Positions 9,728 to 18,506 of a DNA stretch of 64,000 nucleotides are shown in pieces. The stretch covers positions 1 to 64,000 of the forward strand of contig CAOMRW010000005.1 in the NCBI GenBank assembly GCA_948485625.1, in the 5' to 3' direction. This stretch comes from an uncultured Clostridia bacterium. GTDB taxonomy: Bacteria > Bacillota > Clostridia > TANB77 > CAG-508. A program made the position numbers and the translations under genes. The stretch's first letter is position 1. The number at the start of each line of letters is the position of its first letter. The notes beneath the pieces were generated by a model. That model had not been told where the DNA came from, did not search any database, and saw only the letters and a program-made list of their open reading frames with translations.

Positions 9728-10366
9728 CTATTTTATTATACTTTTATTTATTAATTTTTTAGATAAAATCTTTAAATTTATCAAATTAACCTTTTTTGTT
9801 GTATAATCTTCTAGTAATCTTTTCTTAATTCCTTCTTCTAACTGTATTTTACAAATAATTATATTTGAGTACTCCAAATTTTTTATAAATATATTATTTA
9901 TTTTACAATAATATTTAAAAATCTCTAAATTGTTATAATCAATTTCTACTTCTGCTTCATATCCAATACATTTTTCTATTTTTTCTGAAATATTTATAGC
10001 TTCCATAATAGCTTCTGAATATGCTCTTACAAGACCTCCTGTTCCTAATAATATCCCTCCAAAGTATCTTGTTACAATAACTATAATATTACATATATCA
10101 TTTTTTTTCAATATATTTAACATTGGTCCACCTGCTGTTCCAGAAGGTTCTCCATCATCACTTGCTTTTTCTACTATTTTTTCATCTTCTATAATTCTAT
10201 ATGCCACACAATTATGTCTTGCATCATAATATTTTTTCTTAATTTGTTTTATAATATCTTCTGCTTCTTTTTGTGTTTCTACTTTTATTAAATTACATAT
10301 AAATCTTGATTTTTTTACTATTATTTCTGTCTGTACATTTTCTTTAATTGTAATAAATTTGTCCAT
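9728..10366 (-). CDS. IMPACT/YigZ family protein
   Basis: This is the conserved bacterial member of the YigZ/IMPACT family (UPF0029), whose fold resembles domains of elongation factors; its biochemical role is not settled. Of 212 residues, the N-terminal part holds the signatures ARHNCVAYRI, DGEPSGTAGGPML and VTRYFGGILLGTGGLVRAYS, and the C-terminal part is a small alpha/beta domain. The start is set at the ATG at 10366 because AAGGAGAG lies directly upstream. The longer frame would begin inside an inverted repeat. It sits between a flavoprotein gene and spo0A, all on the minus strand. Confidence 0.9.
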   Translation of the reverse strand: MDKFITIKENVQTEIIVKKSRFICNLIKVETQKEAEDIIKQIKKKYYDARHNCVAYRIIEDEKIVEKASDDGEPSGTAGGPMLNILKKNDICNIIVIVTRYFGGILLGTGGLVRAYSEAIMEAINISEKIEKCIGYEAEVEIDYNNLEIFKYYCKINNIFIKNLEYSNIIICKIQLEEGIKKRLLEDYTTKKVNLINLKILSKKLINKSIIK

Positions 10367-10376
10367 ATTCTCTCCT

Positions 10377-10483
10377 TCTGAACCAATGGGGACGTTGTTC
10401 AATTGGTTGAATATTGATTATTCTATAATATCAAATTAATTTTTAAATTTTTCAACCAATTGAACAACGTCCCCACTGGTTCA
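10377..10483. repeat. 33-bp inverted repeat (GGGGACGTTGTT family)
   Basis: Two 33-base arms, with one mismatch, flank about 40 AT-rich bases. Each outer end reads TGAACCA(A/G)TGGGGACG. The element fills nearly the whole gap between the flavoprotein and the IMPACT-family gene. The outer TGA of the right arm is the stop codon of the flavoprotein gene. Its GC-rich ends contrast with the AT-rich surroundings, as expected of an inserted palindromic element. A related element with GGGGACGGGTT lies at 29823-29923. Confidence 0.85.
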
Positions 10484-11719
10484 CATTCCTGCTGTATATC
10501 CTGTTGAGTAAGCTATTTGTAAATTAAATCCTCCTGTATAGCTATCTACATCAATTATTTCACCTGCAAAATATAATCCTTTTACTATTTTTGATTCCAT
10601 TGTTTTTGGATTTATTTCTTTTATATTTATTCCTCCACTTGTAATTATGGCTTCTTCTATAGGTCTAAAATTGCTAATGGTTAGTTCAAAGTTTTTTAAA
10701 ATTTTTATAAGATTTTTTCTTTCTTGTTTTTTTATCTCATTTACTTTTTTATTTGGGTCTATTTGGCTTTTTTCTATAATTATAGGAATTAGTTTTTGTG
10801 GCAGTAGTTTATCTAAGCTATTTTTGAATTGTTTATTTTTTAATTCTGAGAAGTCTCTTAAAATTCTTTCGTCGAGTTTTTCTTCTGAGAGCGCTGGCTT
10901 GAAGTCTATTTTTAATATTATTTTTTTGTTTTTTAAGTATTCTTTAATGTTCTTTTGTCTTACTAAATGTGCTGAACTACTTAATATTGTTGGTCCTGAT
11001 ACTCCAAAATGTGTAAATATCATTTCTCCAAAGTCTTCATAAATTGTTTTATTGTTTTCTATATTTCTTATTTGAATACTAATATTTTTTAATGATAGAC
11101 CTTGTAAATTTTTGCATGTATGTTTTTCATAACATTCTAATGGTACTAATGATGGTTTTATTTCTGTTATTGTATGTCCTAATTTTTGTGCTAATTTGTA
11201 CCCATCTCCTGTTGAACCTGTTAGAGGATAACTTTTTCCTCCTGTTGATAAGATTATTTTTTCTGCTTTTATTGTATCATGTTCAGTTTTTACTTCTAAG
11301 CCATTTTCTGTCTTTATAATCTCTGTTACTTTTGTATTATATTTTATATCTACATTTAGTTGTTTTAGTTTCTTTTTAAAACATTCTAATACGTCTATTG
11401 ATTTATCTGTTACTGGAAATATTCTATTTCCTCTTTCTTCTTTTACTTCTAACCCTTGTTGTTTTAAGAATTCTATTATGTCATTATTTGTGTAGTTTTT
11501 AAAACAACTATATAAAAATTGTCCATTTCCTGGTGTATTTTGTATAAAATCTTCAATTGGTAATGATGATGTTATATTACATCTTCCTTTTCCAGTAATA
11601 AGCAATTTTCTTCCTAGTCTTTCCATTTTTTCTAATATAATAACTTTATTTCCATTTTGTGCTGAGGTAATTGCTGCCATCATTCCAGCAGGGCCTCCTC
11701 CTATTACTATAACTTTCAC
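10481..11719 (-). CDS. HI0933/BaiN-like NAD(P)/FAD-dependent oxidoreductase
   Basis: A 412-residue flavoprotein of the HI0933/YhiN family. It has an N-terminal dinucleotide-binding loop (VIGGGPAGMMAA, about residues 4-15), the GRCNIT signature near residue 60, GGKSYPLTGSTGDGY in the middle, and the terminal GLYFAGEIIDVDSYTGGFN FAD-contact region. The substrate is unknown; related proteins have been called aminoacetone oxidases or bile-acid-linked reductases. The start is a GTG at 11719, supported by GGAG nine bases upstream in a dispersed motif. The stop TGA is the first codon of an inverted repeat, so the last few residues may have been trimmed by its insertion. Confidence 0.88.
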   Translation of the reverse strand: MKVIVIGGGPAGMMAAITSAQNGNKVIILEKMERLGRKLLITGKGRCNITSSLPIEDFIQNTPGNGQFLYSCFKNYTNNDIIEFLKQQGLEVKEERGNRIFPVTDKSIDVLECFKKKLKQLNVDIKYNTKVTEIIKTENGLEVKTEHDTIKAEKIILSTGGKSYPLTGSTGDGYKLAQKLGHTITEIKPSLVPLECYEKHTCKNLQGLSLKNISIQIRNIENNKTIYEDFGEMIFTHFGVSGPTILSSSAHLVRQKNIKEYLKNKKIILKIDFKPALSEEKLDERILRDFSELKNKQFKNSLDKLLPQKLIPIIIEKSQIDPNKKVNEIKKQERKNLIKILKNFELTISNFRPIEEAIITSGGINIKEINPKTMESKIVKGLYFAGEIIDVDSYTGGFNLQIAYSTGYTAGM

Positions 11720-11766
11720 TACGCTTCGCTCCGTTCATCGTCATTCAAAAAATTTTCTAATTATGT
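11718..11766. repeat. direct repeat copy 1 carrying the CGCTCCGTTCAT motif
   Basis: About 48 bases, nearly identical to those at 11850-11897: on the minus strand ATTAGAAAATTTTTT, then GATGACGATGAACGGAGC and GAAGC(G/A)TAG. The GGAG in this copy acts as the ribosome binding site for the GTG start at 11719. The same ATGAACGGAGC core occurs upstream of smc and of rluD. Confidence 0.75.
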
Positions 11767-11767
11767 A

Positions 11768-11872
11768 TATATCTAATACTTTTTCTGAATAGTTATTAAG
11801 CAATATTTCTTTTTTAATTTTTTGTCTGCCAAATCTTAGGTCATTTCCTATGCTTCGCTCCGTTCATCGTCA
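11768..11872 (-). pseudogene. short coding remnant between the direct repeats
   Basis: On the minus strand this stretch reads open for about 34 codons, giving a plausible peptide rich in Lys, Ile and Leu (includes NDLRFGRQKIKKE and LDIYIIRKFFE), and then stops. It has no start codon of its own and is bounded by the two copies of the direct repeat. It may be the tail of a decayed gene. Evidence is limited to the open frame. Confidence 0.3.
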
Positions 11873-11897
11873 TCCAAAAAATTTTCTAATTATATAT
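11850..11897. repeat. direct repeat copy 2 carrying the CGCTCCGTTCAT motif
   Basis: This is the second copy of the direct repeat described at 11718-11766, in the same orientation, 132 bases away. It differs at a few bases only. It lies just downstream of the PLP enzyme stop codon at 11907. Confidence 0.75.
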
Positions 11898-11906
11898 ATA
11901 ACATAT

Positions 11907-13160
11907 TTACTTTTTCATTTCTTGAATTGCTTTTAATATTCCAAATTTTCCATAATTATATGTTAGTCCACCTTGCATATAAGCAATAAATGGTTCTCTA
12001 ATAGGTCCATCACAACTTAATTCTATTGTTGAACCTTCTGTAAATGTTCCTGCTGCCATTATAACTTTATCTTCATATCCTCCCATTTCACTTGGAAATG
12101 GTATTACATTTGAATCTATTGGTGAACCTTTTTGAATTCCTTGGCAGAATTTTATTAAATTTTCTTCTGCTCCTAGTTTTATTGTTTGTACTATATCTGC
12201 TCTGATTTCATCAAATTTAGGTTCAACATCATATCCTAATTTTTCTAAAATTCTACTTGCAAATACTGCTGTTTTTACACTTGATTCTACAACTTGTGGT
12301 GCAAAAAATAATCCTTTTAGTAGTGCTGTATTTTGTCCTAATGATGGTCCTATTTCTTTTCCTATTCCTGGTGCTGTTAGCCTTTCTGAACATAGTTCAA
12401 TTAGGTCTTTTCTTCCAACAATATATGCTCCAGATGTTGCAATTCCTGCTCCTAAATTTTTCATTAATGACCCTACTGCTATATCTGCTCCTACTTCTAT
12501 TGGTTCTCTATCTTGTACAAATTCTCCATAACAGTTATCAACCATTATAATTACTTCTTTGTTTACTTCTCTAATTGCTTTTATAGCTTTTTCTATTTTT
12601 TCTATTGTTAAACTCTTTCTTGTTGAATATCCTCTTGACCTTTGTATTTCTATTAATTTTACATCTTGTTTTTTTAATCTTTCTTGTATTGTTTTTATAT
12701 CAAATTCATTTTCTATAAGTTCTATTTGCTCATATTTTATTCCATATGCTTTTAGTGAACTTTTACTTTGAGTTTCTCCACAGCCTATTACTGTTTGTAA
12801 TGTGTCATATGGGGCTCCTGTAATACTTATCATTGTGTCATTTGGTCGTAATAATGCTGATAATGTTATTGCTAAAGCATGTGTTCCTGATATAAATTGT
12901 GCACGTACTAAACTGTCTTCTGCTTTAAATATTTTTGCATATATTTCTTCTATTTTATTTCTTCCTGGTTCATCGATTCCATATCCAGTTGATGAGTTTA
13001 AATGCATTTCTTGTAAGTTGCTATTTTGAAATGCTTTTAGTACTTTTAGGCTATTTTTTTCACTTATTTTTTCTATTTTCTTCAATTGTTCTTTTATATC
13101 TTCTTCTACTTCGTTTGATAATATTTCTAAGTCTTCACTAATTTCTAATTCTTTTAACAT
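11907..13160 (-). CDS. methionine gamma-lyase-family PLP enzyme (YnbB-like)
   Basis: A 417-residue PLP-dependent protein of the fold-type I family annotated as aluminium resistance or methionine gamma-lyase-like (B. subtilis YnbB). Visible features are the N-terminal STGYGIDEPGR segment, ISGTHA near residue 90, MVDNCYGEF with the cofactor-binding aspartate, and GSLMKNLGAGIA holding the predicted PLP lysine. The C-terminal part contains CDGPIREPFIAYMQGG. The natural substrate is not known with certainty. The ATG is preceded by an AAGGAGAA site. It lies between rpsR and the flavoprotein on the minus strand. Confidence 0.9.
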   Translation of the reverse strand: MLKELEISEDLEILSNEVEEDIKEQLKKIEKISEKNSLKVLKAFQNSNLQEMHLNSSTGYGIDEPGRNKIEEIYAKIFKAEDSLVRAQFISGTHALAITLSALLRPNDTMISITGAPYDTLQTVIGCGETQSKSSLKAYGIKYEQIELIENEFDIKTIQERLKKQDVKLIEIQRSRGYSTRKSLTIEKIEKAIKAIREVNKEVIIMVDNCYGEFVQDREPIEVGADIAVGSLMKNLGAGIATSGAYIVGRKDLIELCSERLTAPGIGKEIGPSLGQNTALLKGLFFAPQVVESSVKTAVFASRILEKLGYDVEPKFDEIRADIVQTIKLGAEENLIKFCQGIQKGSPIDSNVIPFPSEMGGYEDKVIMAAGTFTEGSTIELSCDGPIREPFIAYMQGGLTYNYGKFGILKAIQEMKK

Positions 13161-13324
13161 TTTTGTTCTTCTCCTTATTATACTTTGATATATTAATTGC
13201 CTTTTTGTTTTTTTGAATTTTTCATATAAATCTTTTTTTCTTTTTTTATTGTACTATATTTCTACATAAAAATCAATGTACATAAATAAAAAATATAACT
13301 ATTAGTATAACCTTTATACAAATA

Positions 13325-13356
13325 AAAAGTTAGAAACACAATTGTTCCTAACTTTT
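13325..13356 (-). terminator. intrinsic terminator of the rpsF-ssb-rpsR operon
   Basis: A 14-bp stem (AAAAGTTAGAAACA with TGTTCCTAACTTTT, one mismatched pair) lies just past the rpsR stop, with a T-rich tail on the minus strand. Confidence 0.85.
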
Positions 13357-13367
13357 ATATATTAAAA

Positions 13368-13646
13368 TTATTGTTGAGCATATGGTAATACAGCAATATG
13401 TCTAGCTCTTTTAACTGCTGTAGTAATATCTCTTTGATGTTTTGCACAACATCCTGTTGTTCTTCTTGGTAAGATTTTTCCTTTATCATTAACAAATTTC
13501 TTTAATTGATCTGGATTTTTATAATCTAATTCAAAGTTTTTGTCACTACATAGAACACAAACTTTTTTTCTTTGTTTTCTGAATTTTGGGTTGTAATCTT
13601 CATCATAATTTTTATTATTGTTTCTTTTTTGTTTTTTGTCTGCCAT
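13368..13646 (-). CDS. rpsR: 30S ribosomal protein bS18
   Basis: A 92-residue small-subunit ribosomal protein that pairs with S6 on the platform of the 30S subunit. It retains two cysteine motifs, CVLC and GCCAKH, typical of the zinc-binding S18 form, plus the conserved ILPRRTTG and RARHIAVLPYA segments. The start is set at the ATG at 13646, preceded by GAGGGGG. It is the last gene of the classic rpsF-ssb-rpsR operon and is followed by a strong terminator. Confidence 0.97.
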   Translation of the reverse strand: MADKKQKRNNNKNYDEDYNPKFRKQRKKVCVLCSDKNFELDYKNPDQLKKFVNDKGKILPRRTTGCCAKHQRDITTAVKRARHIAVLPYAQQ

Positions 13647-13671
13647 TTTGTTTTCCCCCTCTCGAATTTTT

Positions 13672-14106
13672 TTAGAATGGTAAATCATCTGCTGATGATG
13701 TTTCAAAATCTGAACCCATACTTCCTGGCATTGTATTACCAAAAGTACTTTCAAAATCTCCTGAACCTGCTCCCATATCTCCGTCTCTTCTACTATCTGC
13801 AAAGTATGCTTCTTCAGCTACTACTTCTGTTACATAGTGTTTAGCACCTTGATCATCGTCCCAAGTTCTTGTTTGGATTCTTCCTATTATTCCTACTTGT
13901 TGACCTTTTTTAAAGTATTTACTACAAAATTCTCCTAGTTTGCTCCAAGCAACAATGTTTATAAAATCTGCTTGTCTTTCTTCTCCTTGTCTAGCAAATC
14001 TTCTATTTACTGCTAGGCTAAATGATGCAACTAGAGTATTATTTGTTTGTGTGTATCTTACTTCTGGGTCTCTTGTAAGTCTTCCCATTAATATTACTTT
14101 GTTCAT
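13672..14106 (-). CDS. ssb: single-stranded DNA-binding protein
   Basis: SSB coats single-stranded DNA during replication and repair and recruits partners through its acidic tail. The 144-residue protein has the OB fold in residues 1-105 (MNKVILMGRLTRDPEVRYT start; NIVAWSKLGEFCSKYFKKGQ). A Gly/Ser-rich linker leads to the C-terminal DDLPF tip that binds partners. It sits between rpsF and rpsR, the usual Firmicutes arrangement. A second SSB-like gene with two OB domains lies at 60886-61587. Confidence 0.97.
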   Translation of the reverse strand: MNKVILMGRLTRDPEVRYTQTNNTLVASFSLAVNRRFARQGEERQADFINIVAWSKLGEFCSKYFKKGQQVGIIGRIQTRTWDDDQGAKHYVTEVVAEEAYFADSRRDGDMGAGSGDFESTFGNTMPGSMGSDFETSSADDLPF

Positions 14107-14158
14107 TTTTATATCTCCTTTTTACTTTAATTTAGGTCCCACTTTTTTTATTTTTTGA

Positions 14159-14443
14159 TTAATCTTCTTTTCTTACAACTATGAATTTAATTACTTCATC
14201 TGTAATTCTGTAAACTCTTTCAAGTTCTGTTATTGAATCTGGTTTTGCTTCAAAGTTAAATAACATATATGTACCTTCTTTGAACTTTTTGATTTCATAA
14301 GCTAATCTTTTTTTGCCCATGTTTTCAACAGATTCTACTTTTCCATTTTCATTGATTAATCCTGTAAATTTTTCTTCTAAAGCTTTTAATCCAGCTTCAT
14401 CTACATTTGGATTAACAATGATAATACTTTCGTATTTGTTCAT
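14159..14443 (-). CDS. rpsF: 30S ribosomal protein bS6
   Basis: A 94-residue S6 protein with the typical MNKYESIIIVNPN start, the GKKRLAYEIKKFKEGTY core and the RVYRITDEVIKFIVVR end. The ATG at 14443 is preferred because GGGAGGTG lies at ideal spacing; the GTG at 14452 is inside that ribosome binding site. It is the first gene of the rpsF-ssb-rpsR operon. In many Bacillota S6 represses its own operon by binding the leader with S18; I did not identify that structure here. Confidence 0.97.
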   Translation of the reverse strand: MNKYESIIIVNPNVDEAGLKALEEKFTGLINENGKVESVENMGKKRLAYEIKKFKEGTYMLFNFEAKPDSITELERVYRITDEVIKFIVVRKED

Positions 14444-14504
14444 TATTTTCACCTCCCTATGGATTTTACAACCTAACTTTTTAGTTAAGTAGAGATTTGT
14501 TATA

Positions 14505-14542
14505 AATAAAAATAGCTATGTTTTATTTACAACATAGCTATT
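14505..14542 (-). terminator. intrinsic terminator of the P-type ATPase gene
   Basis: A perfect 12-bp stem (AATAGCTATGTT with AACATAGCTATT) is followed on the minus strand by TTTTATTT. It separates the ATPase gene from the rpsF operon. Confidence 0.85.
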
Positions 14543-14658
14543 CTATCATATTTTTTTAGATTTTGCAATTGATTTTTGTAAATTTGTCAAATTTACGTCA
14601 ATTCTTGTATTTAGAATGAGGAGTTAATAAGTCTTTTGTCCTAATTTCTTTTTAACAT

Positions 14659-17313
14659 TTAATTTTTTATTACTGCATTTTTCATTACTATTGTTTTGTT
14701 TTCCGTTCTAAAATCAAATCTCTTTTGTAATTCCATTACTGGAATAGGAAGTAATGATATAGCAATTGTGATAATCCATTGTGTCATATTTAATGGTACT
14801 ACTTCAAATATATTAGCGAATATTGGTATAACTACAACAATTATTTGAATAAATATTCCTAATATAAAGCTTCCTGATAAATATTTATTTTCAAAAATGC
14901 CAGTTTCAAATATTGATTTTTCACTTTTTATGTTAAAACTATGTACTAGCTCTAAAAATCCTATTGATAGAAATGCCATTGTTCTTCCAACTTCTAGTCC
15001 ATAATATTTATTTCCAATACTAAATGCTACTAATGTTAATATTCCTATCATTATTCCTTCTACTATTATTTTATTCCATAACCCATCTGAAAAAATTCCT
15101 TTTTTGCTATTTACTGGTTTTCTATTCATTATATTTTTTTCTGGTTTTTCTAATCCTAGTGCTATTGCTGGTAATGAATCAGTAACTAAATTTATCCATA
15201 ATAATTGTATTGCAAGTAGTGGTGATTTTAGGCCTAATACTAATCCCATAAATATTGTTACAATTTCTCCTATGTTTGTGGCTATTAAGAAATGTATTGC
15301 TTTTTTTATATTATCATATATATTTCTTCCTTGTTTCACTGCTTCTACTATTGTAACAAAGTTGTCATCTGTTAGTATAATATCTGCTGCATTTTTGGCT
15401 ACATCTGTTCCATTTTTTCCCATTGCTATTCCTATGTCTGCATTTTTAAGTGCTGGACTATCATTTACACCATCTCCTGTCATTGCAACTACTGATCCAT
15501 TTCTTTGCCATGCTTTTACAATCCTTACTTTATGTTCTGGTGTAACTCTTGCAAATACTGAGTATTCTTTTATGTTACTTTCTAATTGTTTTTGTGTCAT
15601 TTTGTCCAGTTCTTGACCTGTTATTGCTTTGTCTTTTGCATCTAATATTCCTAAATCTTTTGCTATTGCTTTTGCTGTTTCTAAATGGTCTCCTGTTATC
15701 ATTACTGTTTTTATTCCTGCATTTTTGCAAGTTTTTACTGCTTCTTTAACTCCCTCTCTTGGTGGGTCTATCATTCCTATAAGTCCTACAAATGTCAAAT
15801 TATTTTCTATATTTGATGTGTCTATTTTACTTGGTAAAATATCTACATCTTTGTATGCAACTGCTATTACTCTTAATGCTTTTTGTGCCATTTGTTTATT
15901 GTCACTTTGTATTTTGGTGTTTCCTAATGCTTGCACTTTTATATTGTATTGATTGTTAATTTCATTTACTTCAGAAATTTCTTTTGAACATCTTTGTAAT
16001 AATACATCTGGTGCTCCTTTTGTTATTATACGATATTTGTTTCCTATTTTATGTATTGTTGTCATCATTTTTCTGTTAGAGTCAAATGGTACTTCATTTA
16101 CTCTTGGCGTTATTTTTTCTAATTCATTTTTTAGTGTTCCTATATTTATACATTCTTCTACAATTGCTTTTTCTGTTGCTTCACCAGATACATTTTTTTC
16201 TCCATTTTCCACAGAAATTTCACAATCTGTGCATAATGTTGCTAATTCTATTATAAATTTTTTGTTTTTACTTCTTATATCTACTACTTTCATTTTATTT
16301 TGTGTCAATGTTCCTGTTTTATCTGAACAAATTACACTACTACTTCCTAATGTTTCGACTGCTGGTAATTTTCTTATTATGCTGTTCTTTTTTGCCATTT
16401 TTGTAACTCCGATAGATAGCATTATTGTTACTATTGCAGGTAATCCTTCTGGAATTGCTGCGACTGCTAGTCCTACAGACGTCATGAACATTTCTACTGG
16501 TTCTATATGTTTTATTAATCCCATTATAAAGATGATTATGCATATTACTAAACATGCTAGTCCTAATATTTTTCCTACATCACCTAATTTCTTTTGTAGT
16601 GGTGTTTCTGGTGCTTCATCTTCTATTATCATATTTGCAATTTGTCCTACTTTTGTATTCATTCCTGTTTCTGTAACTACTGCTTTTCCATGCCCATTTA
16701 CTGTTATACTTGCCATGAATGCTAGATTTTTCATGTCTCCTAATGGTATGTCTTTTTTACATATTATTTCTGAGTCTTTTAGTGCTGGTTCTGTTTCTCC
16801 TGTTAATGATGATTCTTCTATTTTTAAATTGTGACTTTCTAATATTCTACAGTCTGCTGGTACAAAGTTTCCTGCTTCTAATTCTATAATATCTCCTTTT
16901 ACTAATTCTTCTGCGTTTATTTCTATCTTTTTTCCATTTCTTATTACTTTTGCAATTTGTGGTGTCATTTGTTTTAATGCTTCAATTGATTTTTCTGCTT
17001 TTGCTTCTTGTATTACTCCCATCAATGCATTAAAAATTACTATTCCTATAATTATTATTGAGTCTATAAAATCATTTTCACCTTGCATTTTTGAAACTAC
17101 TGCTGATACTATTGATGCTATTATTAGAATAATTATCATAAAGTCATTAAATTGTTTTAAAAATTTAATTAGAAAGCTTTCTTTTTTCTTTTCTTCTAAT
17201 TTATTTTTTCCATATTCTTCTTGTCTTTTTTTTACTGTTTCTTCTAATAGTCCAGATTTTTCATTTGTTTCTAATTTTCTCAAAACCTCTTCTTTTCTTA
17301 ATGTTTGCCACAT
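14659..17313 (-). CDS. cation-translocating P-type ATPase, Ca2+-type
   Basis: An 884-residue P2-type ATPase that would export Ca2+ (or a similar cation) across the membrane. The features appear in order: an N-terminal cation-ATPase domain, TM1-2, the LTGETEPALK actuator motif, PEGLPA in TM4 (cation site), the phosphorylation motif CSDKTGTLTQNK, the KGAPDVLL nucleotide-binding region, the TGDGVNDSPALK hinge, and six C-terminal membrane segments. The start is the ATG at 17313, nine bases after GGAG; the GTG at 17322 overlaps that site. It is monocistronic with its own terminator. Confidence 0.93.
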   Translation of the reverse strand: MWQTLRKEEVLRKLETNEKSGLLEETVKKRQEEYGKNKLEEKKKESFLIKFLKQFNDFMIIILIIASIVSAVVSKMQGENDFIDSIIIIGIVIFNALMGVIQEAKAEKSIEALKQMTPQIAKVIRNGKKIEINAEELVKGDIIELEAGNFVPADCRILESHNLKIEESSLTGETEPALKDSEIICKKDIPLGDMKNLAFMASITVNGHGKAVVTETGMNTKVGQIANMIIEDEAPETPLQKKLGDVGKILGLACLVICIIIFIMGLIKHIEPVEMFMTSVGLAVAAIPEGLPAIVTIMLSIGVTKMAKKNSIIRKLPAVETLGSSSVICSDKTGTLTQNKMKVVDIRSKNKKFIIELATLCTDCEISVENGEKNVSGEATEKAIVEECINIGTLKNELEKITPRVNEVPFDSNRKMMTTIHKIGNKYRIITKGAPDVLLQRCSKEISEVNEINNQYNIKVQALGNTKIQSDNKQMAQKALRVIAVAYKDVDILPSKIDTSNIENNLTFVGLIGMIDPPREGVKEAVKTCKNAGIKTVMITGDHLETAKAIAKDLGILDAKDKAITGQELDKMTQKQLESNIKEYSVFARVTPEHKVRIVKAWQRNGSVVAMTGDGVNDSPALKNADIGIAMGKNGTDVAKNAADIILTDDNFVTIVEAVKQGRNIYDNIKKAIHFLIATNIGEIVTIFMGLVLGLKSPLLAIQLLWINLVTDSLPAIALGLEKPEKNIMNRKPVNSKKGIFSDGLWNKIIVEGIMIGILTLVAFSIGNKYYGLEVGRTMAFLSIGFLELVHSFNIKSEKSIFETGIFENKYLSGSFILGIFIQIIVVVIPIFANIFEVVPLNMTQWIITIAISLLPIPVMELQKRFDFRTENKTIVMKNAVIKN

Positions 17314-17427
17314 AAAATACACTCCTTTTTTCTTATGAATTTCTTTTCTTTAAAATATATGTGGCTTGTACTTTTTTATTACTATTATTTTTATTATTAA
17401 TTTTCAAAATAAACTTTTTTCGAAAAA

Positions 17428-17449
17428 AAGAAAAAGACCCGAAAGTCTA
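17428..17449 (-). terminator. hairpin terminator after the 93-residue gene
   Basis: A short AGAC/GTCT stem with a TTTCGG-type loop overlaps the gene's TAG stop and runs into TTTTTCTTTTTTT on the minus strand. Confidence 0.55.
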
Positions 17450-17728
17450 ATTCTCTTTCTTATATTTATTGAAAATACGCTTTGCTCTTTTACAACATCT
17501 TTCAACAGCATTTCTTACTTCAAGTTGAATTGCTTCAATATTATCAAAATCTGGTGTTGTTTGTATAATTACATCTTCATCGTATATCATTTCTTCATTA
17601 ATTATTACATTGATTTTACATGCTATATCGCTTTTTTCTTGAAGATAATATTCTCTGTAGATAGTAACATCAAAAATCACAAATTCTTTAGAAATAAATC
17701 TGCATTTAGTATGAGAATTGTATTTCAT
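17447..17728 (-). CDS. hypothetical 93-residue protein
   Basis: I do not recognise this protein. It is a compact alpha/beta sequence with alternating strands in the first 70 residues (FVIFDVTIYREYYLQ, DIACKINVIINEEMIYDE) and a basic C-terminal helix containing two adjacent cysteines (ERCCKRAKRIFNKYKK). It has no membrane segment. It is convergent with nothing and is followed by a terminator, so it probably forms its own unit. The only visible start is the ATG at 17728, which has a weak AAAGGGA site. Confidence 0.65.
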   Translation of the reverse strand: MKYNSHTKCRFISKEFVIFDVTIYREYYLQEKSDIACKINVIINEEMIYDEDVIIQTTPDFDNIEAIQLEVRNAVERCCKRAKRIFNKYKKEN

Positions 17729-17859
17729 AATGTCCCTTTCTGCTATACATAGCGAAAATATGATTTACAGTTATTTTTATGATTATATTATAATCAACAT
17801 AATAAGCCAATAGCAATTTTATTTTTTTGTCATATTATGTATATTAAGAGGTGTTTTTT

Positions 17860-18441
17860 ATGTTGAGTTCAATTTTATTAGCAGTTTCTAGCAGTATTGA
17901 TTCACTTGGAATAGGAATTACATATGGAATAAAAAATACAAGAATATCGCTTATAGGAAAAATAATTTTATTTATAATTTCTATATCTATTACTTATTTA
18001 TCTATATTTTTAGGTAATTTTATCCAATGTATTTTTCCAAGTTTGTTAACTAAATTAATAGGTAGTAGTATTTTAGTTTTTATGGGTATATATATATGTT
18101 ATCAAGCATTTAAAAAGCAAGATACTAATTGTAATGTTTTTAATAATCCTATATCTTCTGATTTAGATAATTCACAAATTATTGATTCAAAAGAATCTGT
18201 ATTTTTAGCAATTGCTCTTTCTTTAGATAGCTTATGTATTGGTATAGGTGCAAGTATTAGTAATATTAATTTGAGTCTTTTTCCTTTATTAGTTAGTATA
18301 TTTCAGTTATTTTTCTTGAGTTTTGGTGCATTATTAGGTACTAATATTACTAAATTTTGTAGATTGCCTCAAAATATATGGTCAATAATTTCTGGCTTTT
18401 TGCTTATTATTATTGGAATATCTAAACTTTTTTTATGTTAA
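17860..18441 (+). CDS. ytaF: YtaF-like sporulation membrane protein (MntP family)
   Basis: A 193-residue integral membrane protein of the MntP/YtaF family. Two similar halves each begin with a Ser-x-Asp-Ser motif in a membrane helix (SSSIDSLGIGITYG and ALSLDSLCIGIGAS). About six hydrophobic segments are separated by a polar loop near residues 85-110. MntP proteins export Mn2+, and the YtaF subgroup is linked to sporulation; which ion it moves is unknown. The ATG at 17860 is used because AAGAGGTG lies just upstream. It is one of the few plus-strand genes in the first half. Confidence 0.85.
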   Translation: MLSSILLAVSSSIDSLGIGITYGIKNTRISLIGKIILFIISISITYLSIFLGNFIQCIFPSLLTKLIGSSILVFMGIYICYQAFKKQDTNCNVFNNPISSDLDNSQIIDSKESVFLAIALSLDSLCIGIGASISNINLSLFPLLVSIFQLFFLSFGALLGTNITKFCRLPQNIWSIISGFLLIIIGISKLFLC

Positions 18442-18444
18442 CAC

Positions 18445-18473
18445 TTGTATTACTGATAAAAATATGCTATAAT
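18445..18473 (+). promoter_or_regulatory. sigma-A type promoter for the 88-residue gene
   Basis: TTGTAT at 18445-18450 and TATAAT at 18468-18473 are separated by 17 bases, with a TGC extension directly before the -10 box. The gene start is 34 bases downstream of the -10. Confidence 0.8.
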
Positions 18474-18506
18474 TGTTTTATCAATAAATTTAGGAGGCAG
18501 TTTTAT

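Noticed and set aside
15104..16834. Plus-strand open frames opposite the P-type ATPase
   Set aside because: Low-complexity Ser/Phe/Ile-rich antisense frames without start signals; the ATPase is unambiguous on the minus strand.
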